NCBI GenBank assembly: GCA_009792885.1
Contig: WMCF01000009.1
Location: forward strand, 3,080,954-3,144,953
Origin: Eremophila alpestris peregrina
Taxonomy: Eukaryota; Chordata; Aves; Passeriformes; Alaudidae
Length of the DNA stretch: 64,000 nucleotides
Direction of reading: 5' to 3'
Shown: positions 11,309 through 22,514 of the stretch, piece after piece
How positions within the stretch are numbered: position 1 is the stretch's first letter
Layout of the letters: every line of letters begins with the position of its first letter
Notes under the pieces: generated by a model
Seen by the model: only the letters and a program-made list of their open reading frames with translations
What the model was told of the DNA's origin: nothing
Databases searched by the model: none
Program-made: the position numbers and the translations under genes

Positions 11309-11956
11309 GTAGATGTTATCTTTTATTGGTCTTTAAGGGCATGGCGAGATTTCTGTTCAAGGTAGAACTGTTCAAGGGTGGGGGTGGAGGTGAAAAGCTA
11401 CCAAGCATTTTCAATGATTGTTTGGTTTACAATTAACTGGCAGAGAATATGCCATGAGACTGGGCAGGCTGCTCATGTTATACCTTTGATGGAATTTGGA
11501 CAATTTTTTTAGTAAATGAATGAATAACTTTTGTTTTTTTCCCCTCTCTTGCCAATCTAATTGTGAACCTAAGTTTAGAGCTTTTATAAAGTGTTATGTT
11601 TGCTAAGAGCAAGCATTTATGAGCAGAGAGAGTGGTTTCCCATGAAACTGTTTGGCTATTAAGGCATTCAATAGATTTGTATTCAGTGGTAGCTGGAGTA
11701 AGGTCAAAATTATGTTGCTTTTAAAATGCCAGGTTATTTTGGAATTTGCGTGTAAAACTCCCCTGACTGCAATGAGTGCTTTTGGCAAAAACATTTAAAT
11801 GAACTGGATGATATTTGGATACAAAGTCCAGTCAAATTTAAGTTGGTAGTAAAGTTCTGAATGTCGGTGGCAGCAGGATCCTGCTTTTAGTTTGCATTAA
11901 CAGAATAAATAGAAATAAACCGTTCCTTTTTTCTTTCTCTCCGCCTCCTCGTGAAG
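11309..11956 (+). other. TAX1BP1: TAX1BP1 last intron (648 bp)
   Basis: GT-AG intron from gtagat to gtgaag, with the pyrimidine-rich stretch tttctttctctccgcctcct before the acceptor. No other feature was seen. Confidence 0.9.
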
Positions 11957-12158
11957 TTTTGATGTGCACAAGAAATGCCCTCTCTGTGATGTGATGTTTC
12001 CCCCAAACTACGACCAGAGCAAGTTTGAGGAGCACGTTGAGAGCCACTGGAAGGTGTGTCCCATGTGCAGCGAGCAGTTCCCGCCCGACTACGACCAGCA
12101 GGGCTTTGAGAGGCACGTCCAGACGCACTTCGATCAGAACGTATTAAATTTTGATTAA
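11957..12158 (+). CDS. TAX1BP1: TAX1BP1 terminal coding exon: two ubiquitin-binding zinc fingers
   Basis: The exon completes the split Ser codon, reads SFDVHKKCPLCDVMFPPNY and ends ...QNVLNFD with TAA at 12156-12158. It contains two fingers of identical spacing, C-x2-C-x15-H-x3-H: CPLC...HVESH and CPMC...HVQTH. In the family these tandem UBZ-type fingers bind ubiquitin chains and also myosin VI, which is needed for cargo selection in autophagy. Each finger holds a PPxY motif (PPNY, PPDY); such motifs are reported to recruit the E3 ligase Itch to the A20 complex. All eight zinc ligands are present. The exon is distinctly more GC-rich than its surroundings. With the five upstream exons it completes 269 residues without a frame break. 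Confidence 0.97.
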
Positions 12159-12389
12159 ATACTTGGTTTTGCAGTGTAGCTTAAAACCCCACCACTTTAA
12201 GTAGTCCTCCAAACTTCCAAACCAAAAGCAGTGCAGCTTTCTGTAATAGTGCAAACTTCCTGATTAAAAGCTCATGTACTCTAATGGGAGCCATGGCTGT
12301 AAGCTGCTATGGGGTTATGTTCTCTCTCTGCCTAACACTTTACTAAGGAGACCCACAACCCCCCACCTTGTTGTGTATGTGGCTGTTTA

Positions 12390-12430
12390 TTCCCCTACTT
12401 AGTGGAATTTCTTCCCCTACTTAGTGGAAT
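12390..12430. repeat. Tandem duplication of a 19-base word in the 3' UTR
   Basis: The word ttcccctacttagtggaat occurs exactly twice, at 12390-12408 and 12412-12430, a 22-base period. The perfect identity suggests a recent duplication. Confidence 0.95.
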
Positions 12431-13085
12431 GCCTAAGGACACAGGAATGACTGAGCCTCAGAAAAAATGAGACTGGCGTCATGGTGTTCTTCAGCTACAT
12501 TTAACAAAGGTCACCAAAACATCTGTGGTTTCTCTTAACCTTGATAACTGGGGCACAATTAAAAATGTAATAAGCAGGTGTTTCTCTTAGCAAATCCACG
12601 TAGTTTTTCTCTGAGTAACACTTAAATTGGAAAGCTACATTACTTACCCTCTGAAAATATAGTTTTCTAGTACATTTCTGAGATGTAGATGCATGTACTG
12701 TGAGATTCCAGGCTTGCAACAAGAGGAATGGCAAATACTTCAGTTTCACATGTAGAATGTTTGCCTTAAGGGATAATGTTAAATGAGGTATGTTATACTT
12801 TAAGGCAGTGGTTTTGAGTTGAAAGAGACAGTTGTGCTTAAATGCCTAAAAGTAACTGTTTAAAAAATCATTGCCATTATGTTGCAGTTTTATTCAGTAG
12901 AAAATACTGTTCTATTTTCACAACAGTGGATTGTGTTTCTTCAGGCTTTTAAAACTTTTTGTGTTTTAACTTTATGTATTTCTTTCCAATAAGTAAAAAC
13001 ACGTGTGTATATCTAAACATTTTATATTTACTTTAACTGTATTAAGTAAATTTGCTTCCCACTTGTTGTACAGTAGTCTGATTAC

Positions 13086-13091
13086 ATTAAA
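13086..13091 (+). promoter_or_regulatory. TAX1BP1: Poly(A) signal ATTAAA for TAX1BP1
   Basis: The common variant hexamer is followed within 25-45 bases by a GT/T-rich element. This is the first good polyadenylation signal pair after the stop codon. Confidence 0.65.
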
Positions 13092-13110
13092 AGCAGAATT
13101 ATTCATTGAG

Positions 13111-13614
13111 TCAGTGGTCTGTTTTTCTTGCTGCTCATTTTGAAATTAGACAATGTGTAGACTTTACTTAGGAGTAAATGATGACTCAGCATTGTATGAC
13201 AAAGGATTGCTCCTCACATCTGTTTATGTTCTTTCTTTGAGAGGGAGACTCTGGAATTAAGGCTTGGAGTAGCTTCTGTTGACTGCAGTTCCCTCCTGAA
13301 CATATGCAATATCTAGTAAATGTAGGACTTTAGTAAAAACTGCATGAGGTGGATGAATTGCAGTGTCCTGGGCAGCAACAACTCACCTGTGCTTGTGTGC
13401 CATTTGCAGTCTAAAGATTTTTGTAACTGGGAGCTTCAGATCAAGAGCTGGCCTGAAGTAAAGCATGGATTTTTTTCTTACTGCAACTCAACAGCAGATG
13501 AAAACAGTTAGAACAGACTCCAAGAGTTTGATGATAGCAAAGGAAAATAAACAAATTAAAGACTATATACAGCCTGAGAACTTAACTCTAGGTTAGAAAT
13601 GAGAAAAGAGCAGT
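13111..13614. other. Space between the convergent TAX1BP1 and JAZF1 3' ends
   Basis: About 500 bp separate the inferred ends of the two genes. It contains a plus-strand AATAAA at 13546-13551 that could extend TAX1BP1. No gene or repeat is visible. Confidence 0.55.
13546..13551 (+). promoter_or_regulatory. TAX1BP1: Possible distal poly(A) signal AATAAA for TAX1BP1
   Basis: Canonical hexamer about 1.39 kb after the stop codon. Its use would bring the TAX1BP1 end within about 50 bases of the predicted JAZF1 end. The surrounding sequence is A-rich, so it may be fortuitous. Confidence 0.35.
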
Positions 13615-15775
13615 CTTTTTAGGTCAGAGGCAGTTTATTTTAAATGTGATTTGATTTACATTTATAAGCAGCTTTCCTGACAGGAATTCTTTAAGTTGCC
13701 TTCAGTTCTAAAACAAACCTCTGTCACTTTCAAACTTAAAGTACTTTGTCCCCAACAAAACATATGAAAATATAATTTAAAGCACACTTTTCACAGACAC
13801 AGTACAATACATTCACTATACACAGTATAACAAAATAGTCCCATCTTTACCTGTTTAATAATACTGTCACAATGAATAGGTAAATAGAAACTGGAATTTC
13901 AGTTTTATAGTTGAAAGGAATTTACATGCAACAATGACGTTTTACAACTGTTTAGCTGTTGAACGAACTCGCCCAGCCTGTAGTTCTTGCACTAGGAGCA
14001 GAGCCAAAATGTGTTTGTTGGCCAGATCTGTTGCCAAAGCTGCAGAAGGTGGGAAGTGGCCACTTGGGGCCTTGTGTGTACCAGTAACTCTCATGTCTGG
14101 ATCATCCTTTAAACCCGGCTGTCACGGTCACCTCTCTGGGACTGAGAGAGGGATGCTTCCCTTCACTTCGGCTGTTCTAAACACTCATAGGATGATTCTT
14201 ACGTGTTTTAATGAGACTTTTACTCTGCTGGAGAAAAGGTAATTGTCATCCTTACAAAGTTTTCCTTTAAAGCTTTGGAAAAAAAATAGGGAAAGCTCAT
14301 TCCTCCTTTATGGGAGCTTTCTTTTGCACTTAAAAGAACAGGAACCAAGCCAAGGCGATGACTGTGTTAACACTGGAAGTTCCTCCTGCACCCTTGCCAG
14401 GCAAAGGAGTGTTCAGGCTGGGGCTGGTGGAGGGTGCCCACCTCTGCTCCCAGCCAGCTGAACTCGAGGAATAGCACTTGTGAGAAGAATGCTCAAGGCA
14501 GGATGGCAAGCAACAAATGTTCAGGTATGGTCCAGACACGAAGCGCTCTCATGTTGGCTTTTAAGTCAGTCTCTGACCACCTGCTGCAAGAAGCACTTAA
14601 TCTTCAGTAAGGCTCAAATGTCATATTTCAGCAAAATTAATTGTAAAGCTAAACAGACACTTCCAAATGGAATGCAGTGACCTACAATGAGAAGCAAAAA
14701 ATGCACAAAGAAAATCTCAAAACACAATGAATGTGAGGGAGAGGCATTAGAACTCCCTTAGCACAACTAACGGACCTCCTTAAACCATGCGCTGAATTTC
14801 TCATTTTTATTTGCAACCGCAGCACATGCTCGTACAGTAGTTGCAAGAATTGGCAACACATAAAACATTAAATCTGTTGGCAATAGAGAACTACAAAGTG
14901 CTTCAAAACTTCATCCGAGATGAAGATAATTGTTTCTCACACACACATAAATTTGCACTTAAGTATTTCCAAGTGTCTTTCTAAGAGATAGTTCAGGGGT
15001 AAATATTTAGTTGGACTGGGATATTGGTCCTCAAAAGTTTGATGGGCATGAACATAACATGACATCTTGTACAGAGAAAAAAATGTAATTGCTAACGCTA
15101 AAGTGATTGTTTACTAGTTCGAATGGCAAGGTTTTCAGCATTTCAAGAGGGAGGAAAGAAAAGAAAGATTTGCAAGATAATATAAAATACAGCAAGCACA
15201 CCTTTTTATGTATGTTATTTAAGTATGAAAATATTTTTAGCATATTATGTTAAACATTCTTTCTTATTTATATTTCCATTACCTAAAAGACTTGCTACTC
15301 CACTGATAACTCCGTTATGTAAGGCATGTTAACTATCGTTTGACGAGGGCGGTACTGTTTTGGTTTTGCACACACATTGACAGATGCATCAAAAGTCTTC
15401 ATCACGTTACAATCTTGAAAGGATGTCAGTGCCAAGCTCTCCTCCTCGCGCTCCTGTCCCACACATCAGTTCAACTAAATACGCAACGTCCCCCTAGTTC
15501 TTTTTTTTTTGTTTTTTGGAGAAAAATGTTCTGAAGAACCTATAGCTTTTATAGCACCTTATCTCAAAGTAATGAAAATGGGTATGATGATAACATGTGC
15601 AAATGTACAAAATCATTAACTCTACAAAGATACATCATTCCAAAATTACAGAAAATTTTAAAGCATGCATTTAATTTTTTTAAAGGGTTGCTGAGTGCTT
15701 CCCCTGAAAAAGGTGGCTGTTCTCAAAATCAGCAACTGCTGGTGAGGATTTCTTGGCACATTTGTGACCAGCATG
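13615..15775 (-). other. JAZF1: JAZF1 3' UTR (about 2.1 kb)
   Basis: Noncoding sequence between the JAZF1 stop codon and the minus-strand AATAAA at 13634-13639. The implied length of about 2.1 kb agrees with the long mammalian JAZF1 3' UTR as I remember it. A nearer AATAAA (14806-14811) and an ATTAAA near 13854 could give shorter forms. Short open frames here on either strand are chance products. Confidence 0.65.
13634..13639 (-). promoter_or_regulatory. JAZF1: Poly(A) signal AATAAA for JAZF1 (minus strand)
   Basis: It reads TTTATT on the given strand. The minus-strand sequence beyond it is T-rich (ctaaaaagactgctcttttc), as expected downstream of a cleavage site. It is the most distal such signal before the TAX1BP1 end. 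Confidence 0.55.
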
Positions 15776-15952
15776 TTATTGCTGCATCTTCCTGATGATC
15801 TCAGCAGACACGGGGGGATGGAAATTGATTGTGTGGTGCCGCAGGCCCTGAGCTGTCTTGTAACTCTTTCCACAGCGACATTTGAATGGTTTGCGTACGC
15901 GGATTTGTGTTCTGTGGCCGTTCTTGGCGTGGTACTTGATACCGTTCACATT
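15776..15952 (-). CDS. JAZF1: JAZF1 exon 5 (terminal): second half of zinc finger 2, zinc finger 3, stop
   Basis: On the minus strand the exon follows ctccctcacag and reads NVNGIKYHAKNGHRTQ through ...EIIRKMQQ, TAA at 15776-15778. It is 177 bp, phase 0, encoding residues 186-243. It supplies the two histidines (193, 198) of a C2H2 finger whose cysteines are in exon 4, and a third finger C210-x1-C212-x12-H225-x4-H230. The one-residue spacing between its cysteines is atypical for C2H2. JAZF1 is a nuclear regulator that binds the orphan receptor NR2C2/TR4 and associates with the NuA4/TIP60 acetyltransferase complex; human variants associate with type 2 diabetes. The sequence is essentially identical to the mammalian protein. 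Confidence 0.97.
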   Translation of the reverse strand, partial: NVNGIKYHAKNGHRTQIRVRKPFKCRCGKSYKTAQGLRHHTINFHPPVSAEIIRKMQQ

Positions 15953-18900
15953 CTGTGAGGGAGAAGGGAAAATGTCAGTGCTCAAGTGGGCTGACACGGG
16001 CTCTTCCAGTTAAAACCTGAAAATGGATCAATGCTACAAGCAAAATCCTATAAACTGCCAGGAGCTCCCACTGGGTATTACGCATCGGCTGCGCTCCCAA
16101 GGTACCAGGTGGGACAAGGACAGTAATTTGTGTCGTTCTCAAAACTCACTTACCTGGCTAATCCTGATTTTGATCTCCCAATATACATCACTTCCCAAAG
16201 AATACCCTTTAATGGACTCACACATGGTTGCTCTTTGCGTCTTGAGATTTTTTTCGTATAGCACTGACAAATCTTTCTCAGAGGTTCATTAACAAGCAAA
16301 CAAAGAATTGGCATGAAGACTTGGGTCACACCTCTTTAAAGAGCTGAGACTCCCCCATGGTGGGTCTGTTCTGTTTTGTGCCATTGTTTCTAGATACGTC
16401 TTTAAGCTCCAGCAAATTCTGATCGTTTACACATTGCCTCCAAAGAAATAACTGCAGGGAATGCTTAACTCAAAAAAGTTACACAGAACACTTAAAAAAT
16501 CATCCAGAGAAGCTGCCTTCAAAATAGCTATTGTTTGGGAATACTCCACAGTTAAAACTGGAGAGCTGATCCCCACTAGTGCAAAACACAGCAACACAAC
16601 ACACACCCTGTTACACTGGCAAGGGCAGGAAACAGGCCAAACTTCTGTCAACCAAAAACCTTACTAAACATAAATCAAAGTAATTCCCCTGTCTTCCTTT
16701 TCACATATTTCTGGCAAAAATAGAAGAAGCTCTTGTGATCTCTGCAGCTGTTGTGATACTGTTCTGCAGAGTATACTGGAGTCTCTCATCTGCTCCCACT
16801 AAAAGAGCTAGGATTTTTGGATGAATAAGCTAAAAGATACTGTCTTTCATTTGAGCTTCTCCTAGGATGAAACAAAAGAAGATAGCATTTGTGACAAAAA
16901 AAGAGACAGTTCCAAGGCTCTCCTGTGTTCTCTCTAAAGATTCCAGATACGTATCTCAGTATTTTTTAAAATATTAAAAACAAAACAAAACAAAACAACA
17001 CAAAAAAAGACAAGAAAAAGCTAAAAAGCTGAAATCAACTAACAGCCTGGATATTAACCCACTAAATTAGGTCTTGGGGGTGTTGTCTTTGCTGAACCAC
17101 TGCCTGGTGTTATGCATAACATAAAGTCTCCTTGGCTCTTTAAACAAGTTTTATCAATGTGCAGCTTACAGTAAGTGGAAGCTCCAGCTTGGAACTCACA
17201 GAACAAAAGTCTCAAATATCCACCCTGGAAGAGAGGTGCAAGAGTGCAAGCAACTGCTCCACCCACAGATTCATGCTTCTCCAGAGCATCCAGGCAGTGA
17301 ATCCTCACCTGAAGTTGCAAATCCAGCTTCTGGATTGTCCTTTACACCCTGAAAAATGCTGGAAAGCCCCTGCACAGCTGTCTCCTGAGATGTGGGAACT
17401 GAGAATCCCCCATCTCCAACACCAGACACAGGAACACCAGCCATCAGGGCAGGGTTCATCTGGGAGCAGAGCACTTAGAGGAGGCACAAAGCTGTAGCAC
17501 CACAACTCCAAGAGCACATCAAAGCTACACATCAGCCTCAAGAGCAGTCAAGTGAATTCCCTGCAAGTAATCTGAGATCTGAGGCAGCTTTTGGATCATT
17601 TTGCACATAGTTTCAACCTCAAGGCCATTGGGGTGAGGGGGCCAGATTGTCACTGGGTGGCAGGAGGACTTCAGAAGGCATCTGTCATCATCTGTGTACC
17701 TTTAAGGACCTGTGCCTTCAAAAGAGGAGAAAATCTGGCGGTGACTTGCTAAACCTCTGCTACTGCAGTGCAATTTTTAAAACATGCCCTATTACCTACA
17801 ATAACAATATTTTCCTAACAAAAACCTGTTCCTGTTTAAACTTTAAATTTTTCTAAGAAATCCCTTCTAGATACTTTTGAGGTACTATAAATTACTACAG
17901 ATGCCATAAATCTGCAATCACAGATTCCATGCCAATGGTACTCTTCTCCTGATCCAGATTTTTCAATGATCCATCAGCCCCAGTACACCCCATTATTTGG
18001 CGAAGGGGGAGAAAGTATTTTCAGGCAGAAAAATTTAAGGAGATGCTAAAGCAGAGACCTAAAGGGATGAATTGTGCTGTGGAAGGTTTGAAAAACAGTA
18101 ACCACGCAGAGCATGAGGAGCTTGTGTAATGTGAAATTTGACCTGCACTTCTGTCTAAAAGGAAACTGTTGTTAGAGTTACAGTGACTCTTCGGCACTTT
18201 TTCCACTGCTGCAATGTAAACACTTTGTTGTACGTCTGGGCTGAGTTTGCTGAGGTACAGCAAAGGCTGCAGCCAAACTCGTACATCACTTTTATTGCTC
18301 TGGTTACTTAGGTTGCTCACTATTTACTCTCACAGATGATTGAGGAAGAAGATGGCCATAGAGAAGGGCACTCTAAAAATCTTGAACAGGAGGAAGCAAT
18401 TATTAACCTGGGACCAGATCAGGAGGCGATAGAGAAGTTTAGACTGGCACTACCTGGTTTGCAAGGACACAAAGGCTCTTATTGGGCAGGGCCCCTTTGG
18501 CACGGCAGGACTCACAGAGGTACTATACTGCAGAGAACTTGCCAGCCCCACTTCAAGTTGGAAAAGACATCTCAAAAGTATGATTTGAGAGATTGCTTGT
18601 TTCAGCCTTGGACATGCATATGTGTTTTTGTACTCTTGGCTTTTCATCTGAAAGTTTTCTTTGTGGGTCCAGTTCCTCTGTTCAATTTGCAAGCTCTGGC
18701 TTGCTCCTTTCTTTCAAGTAAATTCTCTTGTTTCCCTCTCACTTCAATCCTTTCCTAAGCTCTGCTGATTTTCACCACTCCTAGGTCAGCCTTCCTGGAG
18801 ATTTTGCCACCTGACAGGACCCTCATCCTTTCACCTGCCAGACAGACAAGCCCAATGACTCAGCAGCCTTGGAAGGTACCACTCCTCTCTCCCAAGGCCA

Positions 18901-21900
18901 AAGAAAAGTCATGGGTATAAGCTACATTCTGTATGCACTGAAATCTGTTAGTCTTCTTATTACTAATTTTGCACAAACTAGAAAATTTAGGACAAATACT
19001 CTAGGTGCTTTCTCTGTACTAGCATATATGCATTATTTGTGGGGTTTGTTGTATCTACTCTGTCTCAAACTTCATTTGCTCTTTGGATGTTGCCTGAGTA
19101 AGTATATCTACATCTTAAACACATTTTCAAAGTCCTTCTGCAGAGCTAGAGACCACTCAGGGGTGTTGAATAAAAGGAAGACTTATCAACACCTTCAGAA
19201 ATCCCCATTTTAGCTCCTACAAGGCGGTGTTTTGCAAAGCACATTAACTACTCAATATCCTTACACTTCTGGACAGGGCATCTAAATTTGGATGAGAATC
19301 CAAAGTCTGGTGATGGTCAACTCCACAGAAACAAGGATTATACCTTTTGTTCCTTGGAATCACACAGATGATTTTCTAAAAATCAAATTTCAGGCATCAA
19401 AGATGAATCACAGAAAGAAAAAATATCCATAAATGGAAAACTATAAAATAATTATAACTTCTTCTCTACCCTCAATAAGCATAATTAGAGAAGAAAGCAA
19501 GCTTCAGAAATAGGTTCAAAGACTTATGCCTAAAGCATCTAGAAGTCAGTGTGCTTCAGTTTTATTTAGATATTTCTGACTATCCCACATGTAATTTAAA
19601 GAAAAATATTTCTCCCAGGATCTGTGGCTTCTCAAGAAACTCTCTGCCATACTATATAGAGTACCAATACATGTTACAAGCAAACAATTTTTAAAAATAA
19701 AGTTCCTGAAGAACAACGAAATGTTTATGACTCTTTGCACTGCCTATGGGAAAGCGCCAGGAGACAGCAGCTGGGCAGGGGGCCAGCAGGGGCTTCTGAT
19801 ACACATCTGGGCTTGTGTATAAACATGTTCTCCTTACAGTTTCCATTGTCCGCCCCAGCCCGTTCCTTTGGAGTATTTGTTGTACTCATTCTTGTCTTAT
19901 TTACCTTTCCATAATGACTTTTCAGTGCAGAGGCCATCTCTTATCCTTGAACATTGTTTGCAAAAAAGGTGCCCCATCCCTACTGGGTCCTTTAAGCAGT
20001 ACTGTAATACAAATAAAATCTCTAAAAATACCATTCTCCTTCTCAAACTTACGTCACCTAAGGCCAGACAAAAGAAAACTGTGTATATCCTCCTTTCCTC
20101 CTTGCTCCCTAAAGGAATGCATCCTTTCTCAGCCGTAAAGTGAGCCTGGCAATTACTGTATGTGCATGTCTGTGTTCCTGTTTGGAGCACTATAATTGTT
20201 TTACAGTCCTGACTGTGATTATCCAGTGCCCACCAGAAAATCCCAGTGCTTTGATCACAGGACTCCCTACCCAGACTCCACAAATAATTCGTAGACATGC
20301 GGGTTAAGCAGAAGGAAGATAAAGAGGAAACAAGAAACACAGCTGACACAAAGCTAAAAGGAAGGAAACAAAGATAAAAATGCAAGAAGAAAAATAATAG
20401 GCTGAAAATAAAAAGGGGAGGAAACAGAAAAGAGAAATGAGATGAGGCAGAGTTTAAGGAAATGTGCTTTTCTATCAGGACTAAACAGAGGTGAGTCTCT
20501 TAGGAGAATAAGGTACTTTTTATTTGCTGCTGTTCCCTGTCAGCCCCTCTAAGGGTCATTAATTTGTTCCCCTGCCTGGCTGCTCTACCATTAATGGTGT
20601 ACAAGATATCCCTTATAGACAGTCCCTCATGCATTTGAGATGAAGGTAGTGAGATAGCAGAAGTAGGCACAAACAGCTTGCTCATTTGGGCAATAAAAAG
20701 ACAGAGGGCTGGCAGTCAAACAGAGAACAGACAGGATATGGCAAATTACAGGGTTCTCATTCCAGACTTTGCCATTAAGCGAATGTTTTCTGCAATGCAT
20801 AGATGCCCTCTGGGCACATGACTTCTAACAATCACCATGGCTTGTTTGCTTCCTGAGCTGGGGATTTAGCGTTTTATACCATACCCTCTGTCTGGCACAG
20901 CTCCTACCACATGCAAGGAAAGTATTGATCTTCAATAATGTGAGTTTATCTGCAAAGTAATACTTGTAAGTAGTTGAAAACCATCTTTCCCCCTTCCCTA
21001 GAAATGGTGTTCAGTTTTTCCTGTAACTGGAGAATGAACACTACATAGTTCAGGATAATCTCTGCAAAAAGATTTGTATGTCCCTAAGAAAGGAACACGC
21101 TGCTTTCTTGTCCATGTTTTATGAAATAGTGTTGTCAGGGTTAACTGCTCTGTACAGGAGCCTGAGTCTTGTGATTTGCTGCTGTGGGAGCTGCTGCAGC
21201 AGCACTCAAACAGGTTTTCATCCACTACATGGTTTCATGCACAGGTTCTCCATTCTTGCCACAACTGTTTTATCTCAACTGCTATTGGCCTTCCTTCTAT
21301 TTTTATTTCATATTTCTGTTCTCTTCTAAGTCCCTACTTATCAGTTATTTAAAGGACAAGCCATAAAATAGAACCCACCCAGCCACCGTGGTTTTTCTAG
21401 GAGGTAGGATCAGTGGCTGGATTTTCCAGCAGTTCATGCAAAAACTTTAGAAAACAACTTAGAGGAAGTGTTGCCAACACACTACTTCCATTCCCAAATG
21501 TCAGTGGTTAGAGAATGCCATACTGAAGTGCAAGATGTTCAACACAATTTCATCTGTCCCTGCACTGATGCACCTGAAGCAACACTCCTGTGACATTCTG
21601 GCATGTTCTACATTGGCCAGCTTCAAGGTTCCAGTTTAGAAATGCTTCACTCACATAAAAAAACAAAAAATTTCTCATGATGGAGAGCAATTAAAGAACA
21701 GGGTGGGGTGGAGGTGTCAGGGAATTGTTTCCCAGGGTGTCACACGAAGGGATGCAAGCCCTGCACGTGGGGCCACTGATGGCTGTGCAGATGTGTCATG
21801 GGAACTCAACCAGGACAGACTGATGCCAGAATTTCTGCAAGACTCTGTCTTCCCAAGATGAATTCTGACTTGCATGATGTTAACCACTACATTCCACACA

Positions 21901-22344
21901 TCATCTTTAACAGAAAATGCACCCTGGGCACTGTCTCACTAAAGAGGAAACAGTATCTCTAGTAGTTAAGCAGAAGGAATTGTTTCTGGCACAGATGGAC
22001 AGAAACTTTTTATTTCATGTTTCTGAAAGGGACGCAAGAGATTATTTTGCCTGTAGTACCTCCTGCATTCTGCAGTTAATTTGTCTAAAGAACAGAAAGG
22101 TCGTTAAAAATGTGTAAAGCAAAAGAGTTGCTATATGTAATCTCTCTTGACAGACAGACATCCCTTGTAAAACTGATAAAGTTGGCTGTGCTTGAGAGGA
22201 AACTAGTGAATAAAGTATTGTGCTAAAATATCACAGAAATAATTGTGAAAAGTCTATTAAATGAGAAGACTGCAAACTAATTTTAGAGGCTTCCCCCACC
22301 ACCTACATCAGCAGGAAATGAGGTAGGTCTGTACTACTACTTAC
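15953..22344 (-). other. JAZF1: JAZF1 intron 4 (6,392 bp)
   Basis: GT-AG on the minus strand (gtaagt ... ctcacag). It contains a short CAAAA repeat at 16981-16996. The longest open frame (19897-20385, minus, 162 codons) starts hydrophobic but matches no family I know and is within chance length. No mobile element was recognised. Confidence 0.85.
16981..16996. repeat. (CAAAA)n short simple repeat
   Basis: Three to four CAAAA units within an A-rich stretch (about 16970-17020). Confidence 0.9.
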
Positions 22345-22514
22345 CTTATATCTTTTTTTACATCCAGGAACAGGACAGGCAAAAGGTTTCTCATCCCCTC
22401 CATTCATGCACATTGAACTAAGGATAGCTTCAGAGCTGATAGCACTTTCTGTAGTCCAGGACTCATCACTGTCTGATTCTTCATAGTCTACTTCCTCTTC
22501 ATCATATTCACTAC
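22345..22514 (-). CDS. JAZF1: JAZF1 exon 4: acidic region and first half of zinc finger 2
   Basis: This 170-bp minus-strand exon lies between ...gcttttctag and donor GTAAGT. It completes a split Gly codon (residue 129), then reads SEYDEEEVDYEESDSDESW, TTESAISSEAILSSMCMNGG and DEKPFACPVPGCKKRYK, residues 130-185. The first third is strongly acidic with serines in casein-kinase-2-like context. C175-x4-C180 are the cysteines of a C2H2 finger completed by H193 and H198 in exon 5, so intron 4 splits the finger. Phases match exons 3 and 5. The open frame upstream of 22514 is intron read-through. Confidence 0.96.

Larger units (their letters stand above)
12159..13110 (+). other. TAX1BP1: TAX1BP1 3' UTR (inferred end near 13,110)
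   Basis: Noncoding sequence follows the stop codon to an ATTAAA signal at 13086-13091 and a G/T-rich stretch (gtggtctgtttttcttg). The end is inferred from these signals. A longer form could use AATAAA at 13546. A 19-base exact duplication lies at 12390-12430. Confidence 0.7.

Noticed and set aside
11224..11436. Open frame starting MMTTLYLLLLILQVFSCVSG, looking like a secreted peptide
   Set aside because: It is the TAX1BP1 exon at 11223-11308 read in the wrong frame and then run into the intron. The true frame joins both neighbouring exons.
18336..18758. 140-codon plus-strand frame preceded by a CAG
   Set aside because: Antisense to JAZF1, composition like the surrounding intron, no recognisable domain.
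19897..20385. 162-codon minus-strand frame with a hydrophobic start, in JAZF1 intron 4
   Set aside because: No family motif, no splice or promoter context that I can see, and a length expected occasionally by chance in 64 kb of six frames.
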